Assembly (NCBI GenBank): GCA_036937835.1
Contig: CM072879.1
Coordinates: 4,936,001-5,000,000, forward strand
DNA from: Pampus argenteus
Lineage: Eukaryota; Chordata; Actinopteri; Scombriformes; Stromateidae
Length of the DNA stretch: 64,000 nt
Direction: 5' to 3'
The notes under the pieces were generated by a model that was given only the letters and a program-made list of their open reading frames with translations, was not told where the DNA came from and ran no database searches. The stretch's first letter is position 1. Each line of letters opens with the position of its first letter. The translations under genes and the position numbers were made by a program. Positions 14,276 through 26,033 of the stretch are shown one piece after another.

Positions 14276-17200
14276 ACCGTCAAAGTAAAAGCAAAACAGC
14301 TGCCTGGTGGTAAAAAAAAAAAAAAGACGTGGAAAGCAGAAAACAGCTTTCATAATTCAGAATTTCCATGTGGGGAAATGGAATATGGAAGTAAAGGCGA
14401 ATGTTAGGAGGAAATACATATAAAAGCTAAATCTGGTAAAATGTAAATGGAGGAGCAATAACACCAACAACAATAATAAAAACTGAGACCTACAGAATAT
14501 AGGGGTTTCAAAACAAATTAGCAATACATTATGTTCCAGGGGGTCCGCGGCGAAAAGGAAAGAACTATTTATAGTAACACTATGAAAGAATGTATGACTA
14601 TTTTGGTCATGGCTTTATATACAAATAGTACAAATAATATTACAAATAGTACATGCAAAAATGTTATCAGATGTTATCAGATCAGTCTGTGGTTTCATTT
14701 GTGTCAGTTTAGGGGTCCTCGATGTGAAAAAGCTTGAGAACCACTACAATATGTTCTAGCCTAAATTTTAAAATCATTTCACTTTTCTGTCTGACCTGAA
14801 TCTCTTAACTTATAGTAACAACAATACCAAAACTAAATAGCTAAAACAGAACATAAAATTATGTCTTTGTTGGCTAGAAATACCAATCATCATGATACAA
14901 TGTAATGGGATAAATAATAACAATAGATAATTATAATAATAAATAATAATAAATAATTGTTTTACGTATTCAGTTATTCACAATAGATGACTTATTGTAG
15001 TGTCTGTGGTGCAGTATGTATGATGTATTAATATTAGTAAGCCTACTAGTGGTGGTGCAGTAGTAGTTGTAGCTTAATATTAGAAATACTTTAGGTACTT
15101 CTCAGTGTTTTGAGTATTTCGTTTTATTTTGAAGCGACAGTAGTACCGCTTTCTGTGTTAGTCTCGTCCACTCTTGCTGTCTTGTCTTGCCGCTGCTGCT
15201 TAAAGGCTTGTACCATTGTCTTCTTAGTAAGGGGTGTATCTAATCTACACATTTGAATATTAAGAAATGGAATCGCCTGTTTACATGTGATTAGAACCAA
15301 TCCCAAACCAATTTGTCTGCAGTCCTAACCTGCACATATACATGTTATCCCCCCTCATCTGATGCTTCCTGGAGGGATAACACAACCGAGGAACGTGTAT
15401 GGTAGATAGGACCACCTTAAAATAAAAAAACATTAGTCCAGTCTTCTACTGTCACGTTGTTTTCTTTTATTGATTTATTTATTTGATATCAGTTATCTCC
15501 AATGACGACAACAAACACAAGCTACTACTGTTAATACTGATAAGCCTGTAAAATGCGTCACTGTCAATGGGAACATAATAGCTGATAGCACAACTACAGA
15601 CACATTAGGGTTATAGAAATCTCATATCTAAGCAAGAGCATGCTCATTATTACTAACAATAATTACAATAATTAACAGTATCAGTGCCTTGAGAAATATC
15701 TGGACATTATAATGAATGTTATCATTAACCTGTGCATTAATGGGGGCTATGAGTAAGCCCCTCATTACTTAATACTGAGAGCAATGAGGAGAAACAGAGG
15801 ATTCATCTTTGCACTGCAACAGATTATTCACAGGTGAACACCTTCGCTGTGTTTCTGAAGGTCAGACTCTAACAGATGGAGCTTTGCCCTCCTGTTGCTT
15901 TAAACTCACTGGTTGACCTTCATTGTATCACATGCGTGTGTTTACTCACCGCGTGTCACTTCTGGCGGAACCGAATCATTATTATTCCTACTTTGCATCC
16001 AGTTACAGTGACTTATTGCGCATGTTGGTCATCATTTCTCTTCAGTAGAACAATACAAATAGGCTAGTTGTTCTAATGTATTAAACATGTTACTTAAAGC
16101 GCTCACTGTTGTCCTCTTTCAACATTATAAAACATGTTTATGCAAGAGGTGTTCAGTTAAATGGATGATTATATTATGTTGTGCCATTTTTATTTTTATT
16201 TTTTTATGGTAGCTGACTGTCATTGTGATTTATGATTAGCCTGCGTCATCGGGTTAAAATGTAACACGGCAGCCTCTCATTATCTCTCACTGTGGCATTT
16301 TGAATCTTTCTCCCTTCTTTGTTACTCAACAGTCATTAAAGGGATAATGAGGTCCAGATTTGTTGAAATAAACCTTTCTAATGTAACCACGAGGCTGTCC
16401 GTGTAATGGCTTTCTCTGCACAACTCCCAGATAAGTTTACTGGGATTATGAACAGAACGAGGGTTGAGCAGAAGTCAAGAGAGTGCAGTGTTTTTGGTTA
16501 TGGGCAGGTGTTGAGAGCAGTGGGTGATGAAACACACTGTGGACCACTGCTGGACAGGAAGGAGATGGCAGGGTCTGAAACAGCAGAACAAAACATGCAA
16601 CAAACAACAACTGTCAGCATGTCAGTCCAAGCACACTAGTTTATACAAACTACCAACTCCTGGTGAGCATGTATGTGTGTAATATGTATATACAGTATGT
16701 CTATCAAATATTAATTTGGCTAACTGGAAACAACATGATTATAATATCCTTGTAATAATTTGCTGGTACAGAATACAGAATAGTGCACGAGGCTCATTGG
16801 CTACAGGATGTGGTGGAGGTTATTATAGGATATAAAGTATCAATATATGCTTATGAAAAGGGACAATAACAACTTATCTCCAGATAGAATAGGATAGCAT
16901 AGGCTGATTTGCAGCCTTTGATAGCAAGTTTCATTCTTATATTATTAGAATGGACAAATATGTGATGCTACTGGAAAAGAAATATGAACAATACAACTAA
17001 TAATCAATCAAATAATATTTGAAATGAACATTGATTACAACAGATATGACGTGCAGTATCATGGGAACATACCGTTTTTTTCATGAAGTAAAATAGCATT
17101 TATTAATTATTAATAACATTTATTGTCAATAAATAAAACAATGTAACATGGTGTGTTAAGTTTTTTAATAACTCCTAATCAATCATTAGTTAATGATTTG

Positions 17201-17485
17201 TTAATTGAGAAACGAGTGAGGAGGATATTTATGACTAATGTAAGCTGACCATACGGACCACTAATGAATGATGTGTTTTTATATCATTTATGTCATTTAT
17301 GTAAATGACATGAAACGTTTAGGTGTGACATTACCGGACTATGATAAAGGGATGGTCTCGCTTTTGCGCATGAACATTGAATTGGTCAAACTTTTGGAGT
17401 GAAGACTCACTGAGCCAATCACAGTCTGGCTCCTTGTTACGTTTTAATCAAGTTTTTTAACAGGCACGCCCTGCATGAAGTGAAC
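14276..17485. other. intergenic DNA upstream of serinc2
   Basis: AT-rich sequence with an AAT/TAA-rich patch (about 14925-14960) and poly-A runs. I see no coding exon, RNA gene or well-formed transposon in it. Confidence 0.5.
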
Positions 17486-17489
17486 TCAC

Positions 17490-17846
17490 AAGTGTACGTC
17501 ACCCGAAGCCGGAAGTAGCGAGAAATGCCCATTAAAGTAAAACAGCGTCAATACATACGTGAGCAACAACACCTACTATATTACACCGTAGATTCGTTGC
17601 CTTCCATATGGATAGATATACCCCCCAAAACACGAATATATAACATAAAATCATATTTTACGGCGTTAGTGTGTATGATAAATAAATCGTTACGTGCATG
17701 TGAGACGTAAAGCTTTTATTTTGAACGAACTAGACGGTTCTCCGTCGGTTCTTTTAAGTGACTTGACAGCGTCATTTTGTTTTTGAGTTTCTTCCTGAAC
17801 ATTTTAAGCTTTTACGACTTCCATCGAAATTGTGAATTAAATCGAC
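17490..17846 (+). promoter_or_regulatory. serinc2: serinc2 promoter and 5' UTR
   Basis: Just upstream of the serinc2 start codon are a CRE-like TACGTCAC (about 17495-17502) and an ETS/GABPA-type CCGGAAGT (17509-17516) close together. This is a typical TATA-less housekeeping promoter arrangement. The following roughly 330 bp leads without a convincing intron to the ATG at 17847 and is taken as 5' UTR. A 61-codon open frame inside it (17525-17710) has no recognisable homology and is probably fortuitous. The exact start site cannot be read from sequence. Confidence 0.5.
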
Positions 17847-20800
17847 ATGGGTGCTTGTTTGGCGCTGTGTTCCGTTGCCAGTTGTGTGAGTATACATTTA
17901 CCAGTGTAGTGTTGCTACATGAAGTAGGTCTACTTAGTATTTCATACAGTTTCTCAACTAACGTAGTTAACTAGCTTAGTTTAGCTAAGACGACGTTTCG
18001 TGTGTTTCTATCGACGTAACGTCATGTGAAACTAGCGACACAAATCTGATATCGCATTGCGTAACCTACACACTTTATAACATACCTCATGTGACATTAC
18101 ATTTATTGTAAAGTTACATTTTAACTTTTTAACTTGGCTACTGTTAAGCTAACTACATACTATATTCTAAACCTGTTAACATATCGCGTGAACATGTTCT
18201 TAAGCGTTAACGTTTCATAACGTTTGCGTTAACTCAACGTTAACGTCGACACAGTATGACAAAAACAAACAAACAGTGTCTGACATAAAGGCAACATTTC
18301 CGGGTCTTCCTGAAGGACTCCAGGTGTTCCTGTTGGAGGTGTGTCTATAGTTATATATGAGATATTTCAGATATTGACACTGCTAAAACGAAACACACAA
18401 GAAAGCACAATTAAAAATGTGAAGATGGTTATGTTAATAAAACTTGCATAATGATTTAAATGGACAACATCTGTTTGTAATCAATGTGTGACAGGTGGTT
18501 TTAGGTCAGATACACCTGTATCTGTAACTGCTGCTTAGTAAACTTCTAATCAAAGAGTTACATCATGAAGTTAAAGGAAAATACCACACAAATCCACAGC
18601 AATTATTACTAAATACCAAACGGGAAAGATACAATTTCCAAGGCACTGAATTCATTCTCCTCAGATTATAGTAAAGCACGGCACATCTGTAAATCTGCTT
18701 CAATCTGAGTGTCAGTGCCAGAAGGACACTAGTGATGGAGGCCACCAGCTGACTCTTTTAATATAACTGTGGCCCCGGTGCTTAGACAGTCTCAAATAAC
18801 ATCTGGGCTGATGTTTGCCAGCAGGCATGTGTGAGACTCAGTAACACAGTGGAAGAGCTTTATCATCTAAACCTGTAAGACAAACACATCAGCGTAAAAC
18901 GTGAAAAAAGGCACTTAAGGTCACTGTAATTTTTAATAACCCTGAACAAGTTTTCTTGGTGGTGATTTTCTTGTCGTCCTCTTGTCATGTTTAAGGATTA
19001 GAGTGATTTTAAAGAGTCCAGTCAGAAGCTGGATTCTCCTCGTCACAGCAGCAGTGTTTACACCCAGGGCTTGTGTACTCTGGTGCATACTCGTGTTTAG
19101 TGAAGGATGGCTAAACTGATCCACAGTCTCCGCCTGAGCAGCCTCTGCATCTGAATCAGACAGGAATCCTCAGTGATCCTGTTTCCAGCGCGGGATAAGA
19201 GACAGAGAGAGGGAGAGATTTGTGAAGACGGCAGCTCTAATCACGAGGCTGATTACTGCCGCTGTGAATCATCATTTGTCTCTGCTTTTCTGGAAGAACG
19301 CGGGAGGAGAAAGATGGTTGCTGTGACAGCAGACACAATGTTTGTTTGTTTGTTTTTCCCCGTCCACCACGTCGTCGCAAGCCATGCATGCATTACCCTG
19401 ATTATCCCACACCCCCAGAGCTCTGTCCCTGACTTTCATAAAATATGAATCTGCATGAACGCCCCGCTAATTCTCTCCCCGTCTCTTCTCCAGGCGTCCT
19501 GTCTGTGTGGCTCGGCCTCCTGCCTCCTGTCATCATGCTGCCCTTCAGCGTACAACTCCACCATCAGCCGCCTGGCTTTCTCCTTCCTGCTGCTGCTCGG
19601 GACTATGGTGTCTGTCATTATGATCCTCCCGGGCATGGAGGAACATCTTAAAAAGGTAGATTAGTAATGTAATGATCTGCATGGGGGATGTCAGGCCCAA
19701 ACTTGTTCAACTCCCATCTCATTTCCCATTCAGGAAATAGAATTATATATTTGATTATTAAAATATATATATATTTAAATATCAGAAAGCGTTCAAGTTG
19801 ATTTGAATCCTCCGCAGTCTTCCACTCAGTGTTTCCTTTGTGTGTGTTCACATGTTAGATTCCAGGTTTCTGTATGGGCGGCACAACCATACCTGGTATA
19901 GAGAACAAGGTGAACTGTGACATCATGGTGGGCTACAAGTCTGTGTACCGCATGTGCTTCGCCATGGCGTGCTTCTTCTTCCTCTTCTCCGTCATCATGA
20001 TCCGTGTGCGCAGCAGCAAGGACCCCCGAGCCGGCCTCCAAAATGGGTTTGTACAAAACTACAGCTTCAGCAGCGCAGCTCTGTGTGATGACAGCACGCT
20101 GCACTCTGGTGGCCAGACATCAGGACTGCACTAGCAGTGAAACCTGTCCAGTACATATTTAGAATTACATTTGTTTTGTTTGTTGTTCTCAGATTCTGGT
20201 TTTTCAAGTTTCTGGTGCTGGTTGGCATAACTGTGGGAGCTTTCTTCATACCAGATGGCGCTTTTAATACAGGTAGAATGTGCATTAGTGTCATAAACTT
20301 CAACACGTCTCTTCAATGTGAAAGTACAGACAGCTAGCCGAAAGGCTTTTGTTCTTTTTTCCTTTTTTTTTCAATCAGCCAGTTTCGGACTTTGGCATTT
20401 TTAGACTGTATTTTATTTTTGGCAAAGGTATATGTACATTTATATTGTATGTGTATGTGATATACATGTGAGTAACAGTAAGTAATTAAATATTATTGTC
20501 TGTCCAACAGGCCAAAACCAAAATCTATCATGTAAACTGAATCCAGCAGATCTTTGGCAATTGATCAATTATCAAAAAGTAGTTGATGATTCATTTTCTG
20601 TCTATCAATTAAATTGTTGCAGCTCAATAGAAAAATATGTTTATGTTCCTTGACGTTAGATATTGTTAAAGTAAGAATTGTTTTGTTATTAGTAAGCTTG
20701 GGTATTGTGTCTGATGATGGCACATAGTGTACTGAGAGTCCACTGCTTTAACGTTAAGCAGTGGAAATGAACTCAGCACCTAATAACCTTCTAAACAAAT

Positions 20801-22684
20801 GTCCTGAACTTGTGCCTGGTTGCAGTGTGGTATTACTTCGGCGTGGTGGGTTCTTTCATCTTCATCATCATCCAGCTCATCCTGCTGATAGACTTCGCCC
20901 ACTCCTGGAACCAGTCGTGGCTGGAGAAGGCAGAGAATGGAAATGAAAAGTGCTGGTTTGCAGGTAGAAAGGCAGAAAACACTCACGTGTAAACTGATCC
21001 TATCATCCATCCAGCAGCCATTTGAGTGTGTGATGATTGTTGCTGATGTGTTTCTTGAAGCTCTGCTGTCCTTCACCATCACTCACTACGTGTTGGCGTT
21101 CACTGCCGTCGTGCTCTTCTATGTGTTTTACACACAACCTGATGGCTGCACAGAGCACAAGGTCTTCATCAGCCTCAACTTCATATTCTGCATCATTGTG
21201 TCCATCGTGGCCATTATGCCTAAAGTTCAGGTAATGTAAAGACAGATGCTATTACAGGGTTTTTGTACTGGAGCTACTAATCATTGATATTTTGTGTCCT
21301 GTTCTGAACCTGTGATACATGAATATCAGCAATATATGTATTCAACATCTCGGTTTCGAGCTGTGATCCTCACAAGTGGTTTGTTTTATCGGCACCATGA
21401 TATTTATTTTTCATCTCTCCTGCAACAGGAGGCTCAGCCCAGCTCAGGCCTGCTCCAGGCCTCCCTCATCTCTCTCTACACCATGTACGTCACCTGGTCA
21501 GCCATGACCAACAACCCCAGTAAGACCAGCCTGAGCCACATCCCTCCCAACAGCATTTTATTCATAACTTCACTAGTTGTCATATTATTAAGCGTTGACA
21601 TTGTTTTCTGTGTTTCCTACGTCAGACCGGCAGTGTAACCCCAGTCTGTTGAGTCTGGTCCAGTCCAGCAGTCCAACTCCTCCACCAGGACCTGCTCCTC
21701 CCACCACAGCCCCCACAAATGTCCAGTGGTGGGACGCACAAGGCATCGTGGGATTGATCATCTTCCTGTTCTGTACTCTTTATGCCAGGTAGTTTACATT
21801 TACAGAACAAATTGTGGGCATAGAGGTAGTTTTATATATAACTGACTATACGTTTCATCTTTTTCTGCTGGATCCTTTTATCAGTACGATCATTAAAAAC
21901 ATTTTATTTGGAAATATTTTCAATTTGATAAATGCAACTTGACTCAAATACAACCAAAGTATTGATCTCGGAGGAGGGTACAGCAGCTGTATAGCACTGT
22001 CATGAAAATGTCTGTTAATATGGTACATTTATCCTCTCATTCTGATGAAACTAATCTGTTTATATTTGGGAAGAGCTTGCATCCTGAATATTAATATTAT
22101 TCTTTTTAATATCACAAAACCCACAGAAGATGCATCCGTGCTCATCTCTTGAAGGATGCAGATATCTCAGATGTTTTTATATCCTACTAATCTGATCTTG
22201 AAGCATATGTCAAGATGAGTTACTGTGCTCTCGCCCCACCACAGTATCCGCTCCTCCAACAACTCCCAGGTGAACAGACTGATGCAGACGGAGGAGGGCC
22301 AGGGTCTGACCGCTGACTTCGAGGCCCCAGTGGGGGAGGACGGAGTCCGACGGGCCGTGGACAACGAAGAAGAGGGAGTCACCTACAGCTACTCCTTCTT
22401 CCACTTCAGCCTCTTTCTGGCCTCTCTCTACATCATGATGACTCTCACTAACTGGTACAAGTAAGTGTCCTCCCATGTTGCCTTGTTCCTGTCGAGCTCC
22501 TGCAGACGGGCCGACCTCCCTCTGACTTTGTCCTGGTCTCTGTAGGCCCGACATTGGCGACCATGCCATGCAGAGCACCATGCCGGCCGTGTGGGTGAAG
22601 ATCAGCTCCAGCTGGCTCGGCTTGGCCCTCTTCCTCTGGACCCTGGTGGCCCCGCTGGTTCTCCCCGACAGAGAGTTCAACTAA
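17847..22684 (+). CDS. serinc2: serine incorporator, SERINC2-like, 10 exons
   Basis: Coding exons: 17847-17885, 19494-19655, 19859-20046, 20193-20272, 20826-20963, 21061-21230, 21429-21519, 21626-21788, 22245-22460, 22546-22684. All introns are GT-AG and phases agree, giving 461 aa (human SERINC2 is about 455). The family hallmarks are in order: MGAC start; Cys-rich ASCLCGSA segment (residue 14 on); SKDPRA and NGFWFFK around 120-135; FIPDG; CWFA near 200 followed by ALL as in SERINC2; GLLQ and YTMYVTWSAMTN around 265-287; QWWDAQGI; AVDNEEEGVTYSYSFFHF; TNWYKP; ending APLVLPDREFN. SERINCs are multipass membrane proteins (about ten helices) of the plasma membrane and endomembranes, linked to lipid scrambling and serine-lipid incorporation. 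SERINC2 is the best match over SERINC1/3/5, but a lineage-specific paralogue is possible. Exon 3 uses the unusual donor GTTTGT. The residue 295-320 loop is Pro/Thr-rich. Confidence 0.93.
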
Positions 22685-23330
22685 AAGCTCTGATGATAGG
22701 TAATTGCTAGCCTCCTGCTATTTGCACCATAACCTGCAACCTGCGTGATTGTTTAAATTTTCTTACAGCTCTATGTTTTAAGATTGTAAACTGAGATGGT
22801 TATATGGTTTGTTTTAGACTTCAGGTCACTGTACTTATTACCTGAATGTTCATTAATGTGGCTCAAGTTTAAATGAGCAGTTTTGAAGAAACATAGGATT
22901 GTATAAATCGAGCTTTAATCCCACATTCCAGTTTTTTATCTCAGGTTATTTTTACAAGTTTGTTTTTTTCTTTACTGTTACAAAATATTCAAATTGAGAG
23001 CACTACATGGCTTTTTATAGGACAAGACCAAATGAATCTGTAAAGAATTGTTTTCTGTCAATATATTTACAAAACATTTATATTCTTAAAGCATTCCTTT
23101 GAAATCAGTTAGATTTAATGGTAAGTTGATGCCAAAATGTAATTTCTACATTGTTATTGCACAGCATCGTTTGGCAGTTATAAGTGCCTTCTTATATTTT
23201 GGACACAGAACCTATTTGTATCTATTTGTAAGTTTTTATATTGCATTCAGATTTCTTTGTTAATTTGCTTTCTCAACATATGGACACTTTTCATTATAAT
23301 CAATAAAGATAAAGTTGGAAAAGAAAAGCT
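22685..23330 (+). other. serinc2: serinc2 3' UTR with polyadenylation signal
   Basis: AT-rich sequence follows the TAA stop. A canonical AATAAA lies at 23302-23307, followed by a GT-containing stretch, about 620 bp after the stop. This is the first good signal and likely marks the transcript end. Confidence 0.7.
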
Positions 23331-23474
23331 GTTCAGTATCTACGTCAGAGTGTCAGCACTAGTTCTGGCCTGTAGGTGGTGATGCTGTTCCTCAAATCGG
23401 AAGGTTTTTTGTTGTTTTTTTTGTTGTTGCTGGGTTTCACTGTATCGAACTGATCTAGACATACAGTGGAGTCT

Positions 23475-23523
23475 AAGAGGCTGAGACCACTTTCCTAAAA
23501 TGGGCAAGTGGTCTCAGCCTTTT
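23475..23523. repeat. near-perfect inverted repeat (15-bp arms), transposon-end remnant
   Basis: AGGCTGAGACCACTT (23478-23492) is perfectly repeated in inverted orientation (23506-23520) around a 13-nt spacer. Pairing extends three more positions if a G-T pair is allowed. The left arm is preceded by ACAGTGGAGTC, and the CAGTGG...CTGAGACCACT pattern resembles fish Tc1-like terminal repeats as I remember them. A collapsed or internally deleted MITE is the simplest reading. A transcript through it would fold into a strong hairpin. Confidence 0.6.
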
Positions 23524-23539
23524 GTGACTTATATGTGTT

Positions 23540-25885
23540 GTAACGTATCTAAACGTTCATATAAATCTGTTCTATCTTGTGAACCGGAAACATTTTCTCC
23601 AGAACCTGCGAACACAATGTCATCAGCTCTTCTCAGCAGGGATTTCCAAATGCTTCACTGCCCTCCCTCCATTAATCACATGATCCTGCTAAAATGTGAT
23701 TTATTGTGTTCCCTCTATGTAGGTTTCCCCAGTGTACGCACACACATACACACACACAGACACACATTTGGCAAGTAATGTAGTGGGAATGTGCTTTCCC
23801 CGTATCACAAGATCAGCATGAGCAGGGGGGCTGAACACAACACTTCATTATACTATTCAACGCTTGTGCTGAAGAAGAACAAATGACCAACTTCTGAAGT
23901 TGGATGTCTGGTATACCTGCACACGTCTGCCCACACAGTAATGACATATTTTCTTAAACATGGGATATCCTCTATGACTTCCCCTGCTTCTATTTGTGCC
24001 ATTCATATTACAGGTAAAAGCAGCATACTGGTATTTAAAGCCAACACAGTGCAACCAGACTATAGTCACTCCAGAAGCAAAGATAAACCAGACCTGTCTG
24101 ATTAAAGAAATGCATTCGTAATACTTCTAATGCACCACATAAACTATATTGATGGATTAAACGGTTGCTCTCTCAATGTTGTACTGCACTTCCTTACAGC
24201 TGGGTGACTCACAAAAGAGAAAAAATAAAATAAAATCTAAACAGCAGACAGCAACATTTCCCATAATGCGAGCATCACCAGGCTCTCATAAACAGGATAT
24301 GTCTTTCACCAACGCCACATCTCCAGTTTGTAATGGACTCTCTCTTCTTATAACTTGAAGCCAAAATAACCCCAATGACATCATTGCCAGATATTTTTTT
24401 CAGATGTACCGTAAGGAGTTTAGAGCCTGATAACTCTGGAGAGCGTTATACAGTCTGAGGGATCATTTCTCCCTAACCAATCAGTTGTGGTTTCTAGGAT
24501 AAATTAACTTTTATTCCCAACGGTCAAAGAACTACAACTACCAGCACAGCTGTGTTAATTTTATCCGCTATTGCACCACGCCGTCTATGTAGCCATTTTT
24601 TCTGGCTGTGGCTGTTATTCAATAAATGACGTCATGTTAAGAGTCCAACCTGATCTAGTAATGATGAACCAAAAAAAAACAAAGGTCAACAACAGGAAGT
24701 AGTCGGGGCCAGTGTTCCCTCTAAGCTGGTTTGTCGACATACAGAACGTCAAGCAGGCTAATTTAACACATTTGGCGGTTAGATGTCGGGATGATGCTTT
24801 GTTGTGGGTCATGGTGACAGTGGTAGTCCCCGGTCTAGCTGTGAGAAACTAATGCTGTTATATAATGCTGAATGAGGCTATGATCAGTTGCATAAGTCAG
24901 TTATAGGTTAATGCTCTCACTGGGGGCTCACTGCGCTCCTCTGCCTGCTGCGGTTTGGTCCTGGCCCTGCCCTGAGGGAAACTTCACCATCATCATCAGA
25001 CTCGTCAACAGCAACTTGACCCTCTTTCTCAGGAGGGTTTCTACACACCTGGCAACCCAGGTGGAAAAACAAGCCGAAGGGAGCCCTGACACAGGAAGGT
25101 TTTTAATAGGTAGCCCCAGTAGTCTTCATTAGACAGCTGTATGATCTCACACTTGTTATCACAGGTGTGTGAGGACATAATAATGTCAGATTACATTACA
25201 CATTGCTGGCATATGATGAGCATGTGGATAGATATTAAATTTCAATATTCAAATCAATATATCAGTGAATCGAATCAAGTATTATTTGAATAATTGATGA
25301 GTAGAAGTGATTCTGATGAGATCATGTTGAGCTGATTCATCATACGTCTTCATACATCTGTTCTTGTGTGTTTTATCGCAGCATTTTTGTGTCCTGATGC
25401 AAAGTTAATATTGACTGATAAAACAATAGTGTTACTAATAGTAATAACGACCATAAAATGTTTGTGTGATTATGTTATTCTGAAACTAGGATGTGGTTTC
25501 AAGGATTTTTTTTGTGCTGGCAGTAGTCAAGCTCTCCTGAATTAGACACGTCAACTGTAGGCGGGTTTGCTTTCAGAATAATGGCGCAGAACTGTGACTT
25601 ATTAACACGATGCGACCATTATTTAGCGGCTTTATTTATCCTCATATGATTTATGCCATTATATAACACATTGTTTATCATATTAATAGATTCAAGTGAT
25701 GAGAATGACCTAAGCTTTCTGTCATTTAAGCTGTTTTGTCATTATATCTCCCATTGTGTATTGATGCGTGCGTATATATTTTATTATTGAAGGACATTAT
25801 TTTTATTTGAGTACAAATTCCAGTTATTTTTATATTCTTCATTGAAGGCTACGTCATACTTTGTTAAAAAAAAAAAAAAAAAAAA
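23540..25885. other. intergenic DNA between serinc2 and hivep3 upstream exons
   Basis: No coding exon was recognised. The stretch contains a short CA-rich patch (about 23738-23766), a copy of a dispersed repeat core TTTCCCATAATGC near 24257, and ends at a poly-A tract of about 22 bases (about 25865-25886). Confidence 0.5.
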
Positions 25886-25887
25886 AG

Positions 25888-26033
25888 AAGTATGACCGGA
25901 AGTGTTGTGTTTTCTCTTTACCGGATATTGACAGCAGTGATGCTGGCGCGTTGGTAAATTGCAGCATCAACTTTCAAGAGGATTCATCGTCCCACAGCCA
26001 TCTGAGCATCTGGACGGTTCATCTAATTAGCAG
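25888..26033 (+). promoter_or_regulatory. candidate untranslated first exon with ETS-type promoter
   Basis: An ETS/GABPA-type ACCGGAAGTG (about 25895-25904) is followed by a moderately GC-rich stretch. It ends ATTAGCAG/GTAACAA, a good splice donor after 26033. No ATG-initiated frame runs through the donor, so the exon would be noncoding. The next plus-strand acceptor that leads to coding sequence is that of hivep3, about 18.8 kb away, so this is a plausible distal first exon of hivep3. HIVEP genes are known for long noncoding 5' regions. It could equally belong to an unrecognised noncoding transcript. Confidence 0.4.

Noticed and set aside
17525..17710. 61-codon frame as a separate small gene
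   Set aside because: It lies in the likely serinc2 5' UTR and has no recognisable features.
22210..22680. 156-codon minus-strand frame
   Set aside because: It is the antisense shadow of serinc2 exons 9 and 10.
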